From Streptomyces zingiberis (lineage in GTDB: Bacteria > Actinomycetota > Actinomycetes > Streptomycetales > Streptomycetaceae): a DNA stretch of 64,000 nt. The position numbers and the translations under genes are program-made. The notes beneath the pieces are model-generated. The model was not told where the DNA came from and did not search any database. It worked only from the letters and a program-made list of their open reading frames with translations. Positions 1 to 14,842 of this stretch are shown here, in pieces (within the stretch, counting starts at the first letter, position 1; each line of letters begins with the position of its first letter). The DNA lies in contig NZ_JAATEN010000019.1 in assembly GCF_012034935.1 (NCBI RefSeq), positions 78,245-142,244 on the forward strand, in the 5' to 3' direction.

Positions 1-263
1 GCGCCGAACCGCCCGCGTTCCCGGCCGGCGAGGGGCGGGTCAAGACCTCCGCCGCCTGGCTCATCGACAAGGCCGGCTTCGCCAAGGGCTACGGCGACGG
101 CCCGGCACGCATCTCCTCCAAGCACACCCTGGCCCTGACCAACCGCGGCCACGCGACCACCGAGGACCTCCTCGCCCTCGCCCGGGAGGTCCGCGACGGT
201 GTGCGGGACGCCTTCGGGGTGACGCTGGTCAACGAGCCGGTGACGGTGGGCGTCAGCCTCTGA
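1..263 (+). CDS. murB: UDP-N-acetylmuramate dehydrogenase MurB, C-terminal part (5' end outside window)
   Basis: The reading frame enters at base 3 and stops with TGA at 261-263, giving the last 86 residues. They contain the MurB C-terminal signature SAAWLIDKAGFAKGYG, the substrate-contacting stretch ISSKHTLALTN, and the final strand GVTLVNEPVTVGV. MurB is the FAD/NADPH enzyme that reduces enolpyruvyl-UDP-GlcNAc to UDP-MurNAc in cytosolic peptidoglycan precursor synthesis. It converges on add, as in other streptomycetes. The family identity is clear; the FAD-binding N-terminal domain lies before the window. Confidence 0.9.
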   Translation, partial: AEPPAFPAGEGRVKTSAAWLIDKAGFAKGYGDGPARISSKHTLALTNRGHATTEDLLALAREVRDGVRDAFGVTLVNEPVTVGVSL

Positions 264-330
264 CCGGTGACGGTGGGCAGCACCCGCTGGAACGCCGGCC
301 GCCCCGCGACCCCGGCCGGCGGGGCCCCGC

Positions 331-391
331 AGGTCACACCGCCCGGCAGGTCACACCGCCCGGCAGGTCACACCGCCCGGCAGGTCACACC
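331..391. repeat. 17-bp tandem direct repeats, about 3.6 copies
   Basis: The unit aggtcacaccgcccggc occurs at 331-347, 348-364 and 365-381, followed by a partial copy at 382-391. The array fills the gap between the convergent murB and add genes, and the add stop codon (385-387 on the minus strand) lies inside the last partial copy. There are no spacers, so it is not a CRISPR. It could be a simple slippage repeat. Confidence 0.8.
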
Positions 392-1464
392 GGGGCGGGG
401 TCCGCCTCCCCGTCCCCCAGCCACGCGTCGATCCCGCCGAGCATCCGTTCCCGTACCTCCCGCGGTGCCCGCGAGGCCCGCACCGACTGCCGCGCCAGCT
501 CGGCCAGTTCGGCGTCGGTGAAACCGTGCGCCGAGCGGGCCAGCTCGTACTGGTCCGCCAGGCGGGAGCCGAACAGCAGTGGGTCGTCCGCGCCGAGGGC
601 CACCGGGACGCCCGCCTCGAAGAGCGTCCGCAGCGGTACGTCCTCCGCCTTGTCGTACACCCCGAGCGCGACGTTGGAGGCCGGGCAGACCTCGCAGGTC
701 ACCGCCCGTTCGGCCAGCCGCGCCAGCAGGGCCGGGTCCTCGGCCGCCCGTACCCCGTGGCCCACCCGGTCGGCGCGCAGGTCGTCCAGGCAGTCCCGCA
801 CGCTGGACGGTCCCGCGAGCTCGCCCCCGTGCGGCGCGGCGATCAGCCCGCCGGCCCGCGCGATGGCGAAGGCGCGGTCGAAGTCCCGTGCGAAACCGCG
901 TCGTTCGTCGTTGGACAGACCGAACCCGATCACCCCGCGGTCGGCGTACCGGACGGCCAGCCGGGCCAGGGTGCGGGCCTCCAGCGGATGCTTCATCCGG
1001 TTCGCCGCGACGAGTACGCGGATCCCGACCCCCGTCTCCCGGGACGCCTCGTCCACCGCGTCCAGGATGATCTCCATGGTGGGGATCAGGCCGCCGAGGC
1101 GGGGCGCGTAGGAGGTCGGGTCGACCTGGATCTCCAGCCAGCCGGAGCCGTCCCGCGCGTCCTCCTGGGCCGCCTCGCGGACCAGCCGCCGCAGGTCGTC
1201 CGGGGTCCGCAGGCAGGAGCGGGCCATGTCGTAGAGCCGCTGGAAGCGGAACCAGCCCCGCTCGTCCGTCGCCCGCAGCCTCGGTGGCTCCCCGCCGCTC
1301 AGCGCCTCCGGGAGGTGGACGCCGTGCTTGTCGGCGAGTTCGAGCAGGGTGGCCGAGCGCATCGACCCGGTGAAGTGCAGATGCAGATGGGCCTTGGGCA
1401 GCAGACGGACATCGCGGGCGGCGGAGCGGTGGTGCGGGGCGTTCCCGTCGTGGTACGGCGACAT
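385..1464 (-). CDS. add: adenosine deaminase
   Basis: This cytosolic zinc enzyme deaminates adenosine and deoxyadenosine to inosine and deoxyinosine (purine salvage). The 359-residue product shows the metal-binding HLHFTGS near the N-terminus, SNDERRG, the APHGGE motif with the catalytic Glu, and VGHGVRA followed by the ALGADDPLLF metal/substrate motif. The open frame extends upstream to 1680, but that extension is Arg/Pro-rich and unlike the family. I chose the ATG at 1464, which gives a usual-length protein starting shortly before LPKAHLHLHF. It is transcribed away from tRNA-Trp and converges on murB. Confidence 0.88.
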   Translation of the reverse strand: MSPYHDGNAPHHRSAARDVRLLPKAHLHLHFTGSMRSATLLELADKHGVHLPEALSGGEPPRLRATDERGWFRFQRLYDMARSCLRTPDDLRRLVREAAQEDARDGSGWLEIQVDPTSYAPRLGGLIPTMEIILDAVDEASRETGVGIRVLVAANRMKHPLEARTLARLAVRYADRGVIGFGLSNDERRGFARDFDRAFAIARAGGLIAAPHGGELAGPSSVRDCLDDLRADRVGHGVRAAEDPALLARLAERAVTCEVCPASNVALGVYDKAEDVPLRTLFEAGVPVALGADDPLLFGSRLADQYELARSAHGFTDAELAELARQSVRASRAPREVRERMLGGIDAWLGDGEADPAPV

Positions 1465-1651
1465 TCCAGAATCCTGCCGTACGACCGGCCCGTCGCGGTA
1501 GCGGATCCGGAAGCCCTCCCCGCTGCCGCGCGCCGCCCGGTCCCGGCGGGGGAGGGCCCGGAGGGTCCGGGAGGTCCGGCGGAGCCCGGGTGACGGGCCC
1601 GCGCCGGGCCGTCCCCTTCCGCCCGGGGCCGGGTGGCGGAACCGGTACCTG

Positions 1652-1681
1652 TTCGACGCCCGGCCCCGGAACACGTACACT
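1652..1681 (+). promoter_or_regulatory. candidate vegetative promoter for tRNA-Trp / secE-nusG
   Basis: TTCGAC (1652-1657), an 18-bp spacer and TACACT (1676-1681) fit a HrdB-type promoter about 80 bp upstream of the tRNA. A second weaker -10-like TAGGTT lies at 1746-1751, directly before the tRNA. Placement rests on motif match only. Confidence 0.4.
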
Positions 1682-1762
1682 CACTGGGCGTTGGTCCTCA
1701 CCGGCCGTTCCGCTTCGCCCCCTCCGTGTGGCGGCGCGGATGCGGTAGGTTGAGGGGGACAA

Positions 1763-1835
1763 AGGGTCGTAGCTCAATTGGTAGAGCACTGGTCTCCAAA
1801 ACCAGCGGTTGGGGGTTCAAGTCCCTCCGGCCCTG
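1763..1835 (+). tRNA. tRNA-Trp (anticodon CCA)
   Basis: A full cloverleaf can be drawn. The acceptor stem is AGGGTCG with CGGCCCT, the D arm GCTC/GAGC, and the anticodon stem CTGGT/ACCAG around a loop CTCCAAA that reads CCA. The T arm is GGGGG-TTCAAGT-CCCTC, and the discriminator is G at 1835. CCA is not encoded. The position just before secE is the conserved streptomycete location. Confidence 0.95.
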
Positions 1836-1942
1836 CTTCACGCATCTTCGCCAGGATGTGTGCGCAGGTACGTACGACAACGCACGGCCGTGCGGCTCCG
1901 CCGGGCGCGGCACGGCCACGACCCGGATTCAGGTGAGGACGA

Positions 1943-2230
1943 GTGACGGACGCCCTGGGCTCCATCGACACGCCTGAGAGCGGTCGGTCCGACGAGGCTG
2001 ACGACAAGAAGGCCCGGCGTGGCGGCAAGCGTGGCAAGAAGGGCCCGCTGGGCCGCCTCGCGCTGTTCTACCGGCAGATCGTGGCGGAGCTCCGGAAGGT
2101 CGTCTGGCCGACGAGGAACCAGCTCACCACGTACACCACTGTGGTGATCATCTTCGTTGTCATCATGATCGCGCTGGTGACTGTGATTGACTTTGGATTC
2201 GGCGAAGTCGTCAAGTACGTCTTCGGCTGA
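1943..2230 (+). CDS. secE: preprotein translocase subunit SecE
   Basis: SecE clamps SecY in the SecYEG inner-membrane channel. The 95-residue product has a basic, disordered N-terminus (KKARRGGKRGKKG), the conserved amphipathic segment FYRQIVAELRKVVWPTRNQL, and one membrane helix (about residues 65-85, VVIIFVVIMIALVTVIDF). This is the single-TM form typical of Gram-positives. The GTG start at 1943 follows an AGGTGAGGA ribosome-binding site. It is followed by nusG after 73 bp, the usual pair. Confidence 0.95.
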   Translation: MTDALGSIDTPESGRSDEADDKKARRGGKRGKKGPLGRLALFYRQIVAELRKVVWPTRNQLTTYTTVVIIFVVIMIALVTVIDFGFGEVVKYVFG

Positions 2231-2303
2231 TCCCGCGTCGGTGCCACTCCCGGCGCCCCGGGACGCGTGTACCACCCCTTGAAGCCAGGAAGAAGCAGCC
2301 ACC

Positions 2304-3182
2304 GTGTCTGACCCGAACCTGAACAACGCCATCGAGCCCGCCCAGGGTGAAGAGGCTGCGGCGACGGCCGACCCGGCCGGAGCTGCACCGGACACGGTCG
2401 ACGCCGGCGACGAGCGCGAGACCGCCGCCGCGGCGGAGAGCGCGGAGTCCCCGGAGACCGGCGGGGAGACCCCCGGGGCCGGTGAGCCCGCAGGGACCGC
2501 CGAGCTCGCCGAGAGCGCCGGGACCGCCGAGCCCGGTGCGGCGGAGGCCGTCGAGGAGCAGCGGCCGGACCCGGTCGAGGAGCTCCGCCGTGAGCTGCGC
2601 GCCCTCCCCGGCGAGTGGTACGTGATCCACACCTACGCGGGCTACGAGAAGCGCGTGAAGGCCAACCTGGAACAGCGCGCGGTCTCGCTCAACGTCGAGG
2701 AGTTCATCTACCAGGCCGAGGTCCCCGAGGAAGAGATCGTCCAGATCAAGAACGGTGAGCGGAAGAACGTCCGCCAGAACAAGCTCCCCGGCTACGTGCT
2801 GGTGCGCATGGATCTGACGAACGAGTCCTGGGGCGTGGTCCGCAACACCCCCGGGGTCACCGGCTTCGTGGGCAACGCCTACGACCCGTACCCGCTGACG
2901 CTGGACGAGATCGTCAAGATGCTCGCCCCGGAGGCCGAGGAGAAGGCCGCCAAGGCCGCGGCCGAGGAGGCCGGTGTCCCGGCGCCCAGCCGCAAGCTCG
3001 AGGTCCAGGTGCTGGACTTCGAGGTCGGCGACTCGGTCACCGTCACGGACGGTCCCTTCGCCACCCTCCAGGCCACGATCAACGAGATCAACGCCGACTC
3101 GAAGAAGGTCAAGGGCCTGGTCGAGATCTTCGGCCGCGAGACCCCGGTCGAGCTGAGCTTCGACCAGATCCAGAAGAACTGA
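2304..3182 (+). CDS. nusG: transcription termination/antitermination factor NusG
   Basis: NusG binds RNA polymerase and couples it to Rho or the ribosome. The NGN domain begins near residue 107 (EWYVIHTYAGYEKRVKANLE), includes the KLPGYVLVRMDL core and NTPGVTGFVG, and is followed by the C-terminal KOW domain (FEVGDSVTVTDGPF). The first ~100 residues form an acidic Ala/Glu/Gly/Thr-rich disordered extension, known in actinobacterial NusG. The GTG start at 2304 follows GGAAGAAG. It is co-oriented with secE and ends at a T-tract terminator before rplK. Confidence 0.95.
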   Translation: MSDPNLNNAIEPAQGEEAAATADPAGAAPDTVDAGDERETAAAAESAESPETGGETPGAGEPAGTAELAESAGTAEPGAAEAVEEQRPDPVEELRRELRALPGEWYVIHTYAGYEKRVKANLEQRAVSLNVEEFIYQAEVPEEEIVQIKNGERKNVRQNKLPGYVLVRMDLTNESWGVVRNTPGVTGFVGNAYDPYPLTLDEIVKMLAPEAEEKAAKAAAEEAGVPAPSRKLEVQVLDFEVGDSVTVTDGPFATLQATINEINADSKKVKGLVEIFGRETPVELSFDQIQKN

Positions 3183-3221
3183 TCCACCGATCCGGCGGCC
3201 CCGCCGCCGGATCCACGACTT

Positions 3222-3295
3222 CCGAGCAGGTCGGACGGTATCGGGCGCACTCCGTACACGGAGCCGCCGGGGACTGTCTGACCTGCTCGGTTTTT
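3222..3295 (+). terminator. nusG-rplK intergenic terminator with T tract
   Basis: CCGAGCAGGTC (3222-3232) pairs perfectly with GACCTGCTCGG (3280-3290), followed by TTTTT (3291-3295). The 47-nt intervening segment holds a smaller CTCCG/CGGAG hairpin. A five-T run is notable in such GC-rich DNA. It could act as a terminator of secE-nusG or as an attenuator in front of rplK. Confidence 0.65.
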
Positions 3296-3321
3296 GGCCG
3301 CACTGTCATACCCGTTATCGT
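3294..3321 (+). promoter_or_regulatory. candidate rplKA promoter
   Basis: TTGGCC (3294-3299), a 16-bp spacer and TATCGT (3316-3321) lie about 70 bp upstream of rplK, just after the terminator T tract. Motif match only. Confidence 0.4.
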
Positions 3322-3390
3322 GGTGCGGTATGCCTCCGTCCGGATGATCGGGACGGGGCGGAAACCTCTCACTAGGACCCGGAGAGAGCA

Positions 3391-3825
3391 ATGCCTCCCA
3401 AGAAGAAGAAGGTCACGGGGCTGATCAAGCTCCAGATCAAGGCCGGCGCCGCCAACCCGGCCCCGCCGGTCGGCCCCGCCCTGGGCCAGCACGGCGTCAA
3501 CATCATGGAGTTCTGCAAGGCCTACAACGCCGCGACCGAGTCGCAGCGCGGGATGGTCGTGCCGGTGGAGATCACGGTCTACGACGACCGCTCCTTCACC
3601 TTCGTGACGAAGACCCCGCCGGCCGCGAAGCTCATCCTCCAGGCCGCGGGTGTCGACAAGGGCTCCGGCGAGCCGCACACCAAGAAGGTCGCCAAGATCA
3701 CGCGCGACCAGGTGCGGGACATCGCCACCACCAAGATGCCCGACCTCAACGCCAACGACCTGGACGCCGCCGAGAAGATCATCGCCGGCACCGCCCGCTC
3801 CATGGGCGTCACGGTCGAGGGCTGA
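3391..3825 (+). CDS. rplK: 50S ribosomal protein L11
   Basis: L11 binds the GTPase-associated region of 23S rRNA and is the thiopeptide/thiostrepton site protein. The 144-residue sequence has the conserved KLQIKAGAANPAPPVGPALGQHGVNIMEFCKAYN start with the Pro-rich hinge, and the C-terminal RNA-binding domain ending GTARSMGVTVEG. The ATG at 3391 follows GGAGAGAG. It forms a two-gene operon with rplA. Confidence 0.97.
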   Translation: MPPKKKKVTGLIKLQIKAGAANPAPPVGPALGQHGVNIMEFCKAYNAATESQRGMVVPVEITVYDDRSFTFVTKTPPAAKLILQAAGVDKGSGEPHTKKVAKITRDQVRDIATTKMPDLNANDLDAAEKIIAGTARSMGVTVEG

Positions 3826-3922
3826 CCTCGCCCCACCGGTCGGGGCACGCCCCGCACCACCACCGTGGAAGGGCCGGCGCGGCCCGCACCACCACGACTC
3901 CCACGACATCGAGGAGCAGCAA

Positions 3923-4642
3923 GTGAAGCGCAGCAAGTCCCTCCGGGCTGCGGACGAGAAGATCGAGAAGGGGCGGCTCTACGCCCCGCTCGAGGCCGTC
4001 CGGATCGCCAAGGAGACCTCTCCGGCCAAGTTCGACGCGACCGTCGAGGTCGCCATGCGCCTGGGCGTCGACCCGCGCAAGGCGGACCAGATGGTCCGAG
4101 GCACCGTGAACCTGCCGCACGGCACCGGCAAGACCGCCCGGGTCCTGGTCTTCGCGACCGGTGAGCGTGCTGCGGCCGCGGAAGCCGCGGGTGCCGACAT
4201 CGTCGGCTCCGACGAGCTGATCGACGAGGTCTCCAAGGGCCGCCTGGACTTCGACTCCGTCGTCGCCACCCCGGACCTCATGGGCAAGGTCGGCCGCCTC
4301 GGCCGCGTCCTCGGCCCGCGTGGCCTGATGCCCAACCCGAAGACCGGCACCGTGACCCCGGACGTGGCCAAGGCCGTGACCGAGATCAAGGGCGGCAAGA
4401 TCGAGTTCCGGGTCGACAAGCACTCGAACCTCCACTTCATCATCGGCAAGCTCTCCTTCGACGAGAAGCAGCTGGTGGAGAACTACGCCGCGGCACTGGA
4501 AGAGGTCACCCGCCTCAAGCCGTCGGCCGCGAAGGGCCGTTACATCAAGAAGGCGGCGCTGAGCACCACCATGGGCCCCGGCATCCAGCTGGACCCCAAC
4601 CGCACCCGCAACCTCCTGGAGGAGGAGCCCGCGGGCGTCTGA
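3923..4642 (+). CDS. rplA: 50S ribosomal protein L1
   Basis: L1 forms the mobile L1 stalk and can repress its own mRNA. The 239-residue product begins VKRSKSLRAADEKIEKG and contains the signature VGRLGRVLGPRGLMPNPKTGTV and the C-terminal IKKAALSTTMGPGIQLD. The open frame reaches upstream to 3650 through the end of rplK, but the family start is the GTG at 3923. It ends at a very strong hairpin. Confidence 0.96.
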   Translation: MKRSKSLRAADEKIEKGRLYAPLEAVRIAKETSPAKFDATVEVAMRLGVDPRKADQMVRGTVNLPHGTGKTARVLVFATGERAAAAEAAGADIVGSDELIDEVSKGRLDFDSVVATPDLMGKVGRLGRVLGPRGLMPNPKTGTVTPDVAKAVTEIKGGKIEFRVDKHSNLHFIIGKLSFDEKQLVENYAAALEEVTRLKPSAAKGRYIKKAALSTTMGPGIQLDPNRTRNLLEEEPAGV

Positions 4643-4670
4643 TCCAGGACGCCGGCGCGCCGTCGGACAC

Positions 4671-4710
4671 GGCCTGGCCCCGCACCTCACCCGAGGTGCG
4701 GGGCCAGGCC
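4671..4710 (+). terminator. rplKA terminator hairpin
   Basis: A perfect 18-bp inverted repeat (4671-4688 with 4693-4710) surrounds a 4-nt ACCC loop. No T tract follows, which is common for actinobacterial terminators. Confidence 0.8.
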
Positions 4711-5180
4711 GCGTCCTGGGGCCCGCGTCGCGGTCCCGGAATCCGGCGGGGGCGCGCACGCCGTGCGCGGCACGGGCGTGCCTGCGCCGTGCGTGGGTAC
4801 GGCGCGGGCGCCACGTCCGGGAGGCCGTCGGGAGGCGGTGAGGACGCCCGGGCCCGCGGCGGCGAGGGGGCACGGCCACGGACCGGGGTGCGCTCCGCCA
4901 CCGGGTGCGGAGTCCGTGAGGCCGCTCACCGGCCCGCCGGCCTCACCGCCGGTCCTCACCGGGTCTCGTCCCCGCCGTGGCCCAGCGGCCCAGCGGGCTC
5001 CAGGGCCACGTCCGAGGAGCCCTCCGGCCCCGCAGCGGGGCTTCACCGGCCGGCCCCGCCCCGTCTCGCCGGTCCCTCCCGCCGCCCGCCGCCCCGTGGA
5101 CCCCGTGCCCTCGCGCCCCCGGGACCCCGTGTCCCCGGGACCCCGAGGTCCCGTCATCCGTACGGCTCCCCGGGCTTGAT

Positions 5181-5210
5181 TTGCCTCCGGCTCCGTGGGC
5201 CGCGTACTCT
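5181..5210 (+). promoter_or_regulatory. candidate rplJL promoter
   Basis: TTGCCT (5181-5186), an 18-bp spacer and TACTCT (5205-5210) sit about 7 bp before the start of the conserved leader. They would give a 5' UTR of about 270 nt. Confidence 0.5.
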
Positions 5211-5216
5211 GCACAG

Positions 5217-5330
5217 GTAGCCAAAGACCGCTGGTCGTTACCGTGCGCCCCAGGCTCACGGTGGCCGAAGGATCCGTTTCCGCGGACGGCCCGTGCAGGT
5301 GATCGAGGACAGACTCCCATGGCGGACCCT
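5217..5330 (+). ncRNA. L10-type ribosomal protein leader
   Basis: Just downstream of the promoter the transcript begins with CCAAAGACCGCTGGTCG, matching the conserved AGACCGC element of bacterial L10 leaders. Pairings such as ACCGTG/CACGGT follow. In known cases the L10-(L7/L12) complex binds this leader and represses its own operon. The 3' boundary is approximate; a covariance search with the L10_leader model would settle it. Confidence 0.55.
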
Positions 5331-5489
5331 CCGGGGTTCTCGTGGTCGAGTGCCGCCCCGTGCGCCTGCGCCGGGGCGTTTCGCAGCTCTGAGCCCCTTC
5401 TTCGCGTGCCCGATGCGGGCGGTCCGGCGACGTGTGCGGCTGATCGTGAGGTCAGCCGAGGATCATCACCCGGAAGGAGGCCGAGGCTC

Positions 5490-6050
5490 ATGGCGAGGCC
5501 CGACAAGGTCGCAGCCGTCGAGGAGATGAAGGACAAGTTCCAGAACTCCAACGCCGCTGTCGTGACCGCGTACACCGGTCTCACCGTGGCTCAGCTCAAG
5601 GAGCTGCGCCGTTCGCTCGGTGAGAACGCTCAGTACCGTGTGGTGAAGAACACGCTGACCAAGATCGCGGCGAACGAAGCCGGGATCACGACGCTCGACG
5701 ACCTGTTCGCGGGTTCGTCGGCCGTGGCCTTCGTGACCGGTGACCCGGTCGCCGCCGCGAAGGGTCTCCGTGACTTCGCCAAGGACAACCCCAGTCTCGT
5801 CATCAAGGGCGGCGTGCTCGACGGCAAGACGCTGTCCGCCGACGAGTTCAAGAAGCTTGCGGACCTCGAGTCCCGCGAGGTGCTGCTCGCCAAGCTGGCC
5901 GGTGGCATGAAGGCGTCCATGGCCAAGGCCGCGGCGACCTTCCAGGCGCCGCTCTCGAAGTTCGTCCGCACCGCGGACGCGCTCCGGGACCAGCGCGAGC
6001 AGGGCGGTGCCGGTACGCCGGCTCCCGCCGAGGCCGAGTCCGCCGAGTAA
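5490..6050 (+). CDS. rplJ: 50S ribosomal protein L10
   Basis: L10 is the base of the ribosomal stalk that carries L7/L12 dimers. The 186-residue product starts MARPDKVAAVEEMKDKF, has the conserved GLTVAQLKELRRSL and VVKNTLTKIA, and ends in the helical L12-binding tail plus an Ala/Glu-rich tip. The ATG at 5490 follows an AAGGAGG site. The frame is open further upstream, but that part overlaps the leader. It is co-transcribed with rplL and probably autoregulated through the leader. Confidence 0.96.
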   Translation: MARPDKVAAVEEMKDKFQNSNAAVVTAYTGLTVAQLKELRRSLGENAQYRVVKNTLTKIAANEAGITTLDDLFAGSSAVAFVTGDPVAAAKGLRDFAKDNPSLVIKGGVLDGKTLSADEFKKLADLESREVLLAKLAGGMKASMAKAAATFQAPLSKFVRTADALRDQREQGGAGTPAPAEAESAE

Positions 6051-6149
6051 GAGGACCCGGTCGCAGCGGGCCCGTGAAGTAACGCCGCCAGGCGCACGCC
6101 CGCCGACATGTAGACCCGGCACCAGCCGATTGAGTGGAAGGACGCCATC

Positions 6150-6539
6150 ATGGCGAAGCTGTCCCAGGACGAGCTGCTCGAGCAGTTCGGTGAGATGACC
6201 CTGATCGAGCTCTCCGAGTTCGTGAAGGCCTTCGAGGAGAAGTTCGACGTCGAGGCCGCCGCCCCGGTCGCCGTCGCCGCCGCCGCGGGCGGTGCCGCCG
6301 GCGGTGCCGCCGAGGCCGCCGAGGAGCAGGACGAGTTCGACGTCGTCCTCACCGGCGCCGGTGACAAGAAGATCCAGGTCATCAAGGTCGTGCGTGAGCT
6401 GACCTCGCTGGGTCTGAAGGAGGCCAAGGACGTCGTCGACGGCGTGCCGAAGCCGGTCCTCGAGAAGGTCAGCAAGGAGCAGGCCGACAAGGCCGCCGAG
6501 TCCCTCAAGGCCGCCGGCGCCTCCGTCGAGGTCAAGTGA
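6150..6539 (+). CDS. rplL: 50S ribosomal protein L7/L12
   Basis: This stalk protein recruits and activates translation GTPases. The 129-residue product has the N-terminal dimerisation helices (LSQDELLEQFGEMTLIELSEFVKAFEE), an Ala/Gly-rich hinge around residues 35-55, and the C-terminal factor-binding domain with KKIQVIKVVRELTSLGLKEAKDVVD. It lies 99 bp after rplJ and is followed by a strong hairpin. Confidence 0.97.
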   Translation: MAKLSQDELLEQFGEMTLIELSEFVKAFEEKFDVEAAAPVAVAAAAGGAAGGAAEAAEEQDEFDVVLTGAGDKKIQVIKVVRELTSLGLKEAKDVVDGVPKPVLEKVSKEQADKAAESLKAAGASVEVK

Positions 6540-6591
6540 CCCCGACGGCCCGTGGCCGGTGCCGCTGAGGCGCCCGGAACCGCAGGCCCGT

Positions 6592-6629
6592 CCCGAGGGC
6601 GGCCACCCGCTGGGGTGGCCGCCCTCGGG
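6592..6629 (+). terminator. rplL-rpoB terminator or attenuator
   Basis: A perfect 17-bp stem (6592-6608 with 6613-6629) surrounds a GCTG loop, without a T run. In bacteria this interval usually allows partial read-through into rpoBC, so attenuation is likely. Confidence 0.7.
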
Positions 6630-6963
6630 CGTTCCCGGCCCCGTCCCGGGGCGGGGCCGCAGGGCGGACGTCCTTGTGTTGTCCGGGACGGCGGGTATGG
6701 TGATCACCGCTGCTCCGGCGTCGCCCGGGACGGCCTCCACGGGGTGGGGGCCTTGACGTACGCCCACGGGGCAGGCGATTCTCGGGACGCGCGCCGAGAC
6801 AACCGATCCCGGGTTCGATGCATGGATCGGCTGCGAAGCGGGAAGTCTTGCCCCAGGCGTTGAGAGCCTGAGGTACAACGAGGTCTGGCCTTCTCTCCGA
6901 GGGGGTGGTCGGCACCTCCCGGAGGGAGAGAGTGGTACTGCGCCGGTCTCCGGAAATCAGGAC

Positions 6964-6992
6964 TGGACATCAGTGTGCCCTATGGCTACACT
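6964..6992 (+). promoter_or_regulatory. rpoB promoter (HrdB-type)
   Basis: TGGACA (6964-6969), exactly 17 bp, then TACACT (6987-6992) is a near-consensus vegetative promoter. The downstream TGACCCTTTGCGCTGCCTG block resembles the streptomycete rpoB leader as I remember it. The start would lie near 6999, with a leader of about 165 nt. Confidence 0.65.
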
Positions 6993-7164
6993 GACCCTTT
7001 GCGCTGCCTGTTAGCTGCCCTCTGCCCGTCACCAGGGGCATGACCCGTCCTCGAAAGCTGCTGAAGACCTCCCCGACCATCCATCTGACCTGGGATGTCT
7101 TCACTGCGTTCGAAACGGGGCCGGTACGCGCGTAGTGAGTCCGAGCCCTCGGAAGGACCCCCTC

Positions 7165-10647
<3,483 letters not shown>

Positions 10648-10655
10648 CGGTTCGG

Positions 10656-10689
10656 CCGGGGCCCGCCGCCCACGGGAGGCGGGCCCCGG
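10656..10689 (+). terminator. rpoB-rpoC intergenic hairpin
   Basis: CCGGGGCCCGCC (10656-10667) pairs perfectly with 10678-10689 around a 10-nt loop. It lies inside the rpoBC operon, so it is more likely a pause, processing or partial attenuation site than a full terminator. Confidence 0.55.
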
Positions 10690-10785
10690 TCAGCCCGGAC
10701 CGTTCGGACCATGATGAAGACACAGCCGCCGCCGGCGCCCCCTCCGGCAGCGGCGACAAACCCCGAAAGAGGGATTGACGACAAA

Positions 10786-14691
<3,906 letters not shown>

Positions 14692-14718
14692 GCCCGGGTC
14701 GTCCCAGGGCCAGGTCCG

Positions 14719-14753
14719 GCAGGGCGGTCACCCCGTGGGGGTGGCCGCCCTGC
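14719..14753 (+). terminator. rpoC terminator
   Basis: A 16-bp stem (14719-14734 with 14738-14753, one G-T pair) surrounds a GTG loop. Its core (AGGGCGG...CCGCCCT) resembles the rplL hairpin. Confidence 0.75.
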
Positions 14754-14842
14754 GGCGTTGTACCCGGGCCGGTACGGAACTCCCCGGCGCCGTGGCGCGT
14801 CGTGGATGATGGGCAGTGAGGGAGACGGGGAGGTGTGCCGCA

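Larger units (their letters stand above)
4643..5489 (+). other. rplA-rplJ intergenic region (847 bp): terminator, low-complexity GC-rich DNA, promoter and leader
   Basis: The left end holds the rplA terminator (4671-4710). From about 4711 to 5170 I see no credible gene, only C/G-rich low-complexity sequence with repeats of ccccgggaccccg near 5115-5155; frames on both strands are Arg/Pro/Gly-rich shadows. The right end holds the rplJ promoter and L10-type leader. From memory, S. coelicolor has small genes in this interval, which I do not see here. Confidence 0.6.
6540..7164 (+). other. rplL-rpoB intergenic region (625 bp)
   Basis: The region holds a terminator/attenuator hairpin (6592-6629), a weak upstream promoter candidate (TTGTGT 6674-6679, TATGGT 6696-6701), an imperfect hairpin (TCTCTCC at 6892-6898 with GGAGAGA at 6925-6931, plus an inner GGGGGTG/CACCTCC stem), and the main rpoB promoter (6964-6992). 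The leader runs into the rpoB start. I see no coding region. Confidence 0.6.

Noticed and set aside
331..391. Tandem repeats as a CRISPR array
   Set aside because: The units are directly adjacent, without spacers, and no cas genes are near.
1633..1977. Open frames crossing tRNA-Trp on both strands
   Set aside because: They run through a well-formed tRNA gene and into secE, with no coding character.
4687..5259. Collagen-like Gly-X-Y frame on the minus strand before rplJ
   Set aside because: It starts inside the rplJ leader and promoter, and its repeat comes from G/C low complexity.
7135..7164. GTG at 7135 as the rpoB start
   Set aside because: The TTG at 7165 matches the streptomycete RpoB N-terminus and has a better-spaced GGAAGGA.
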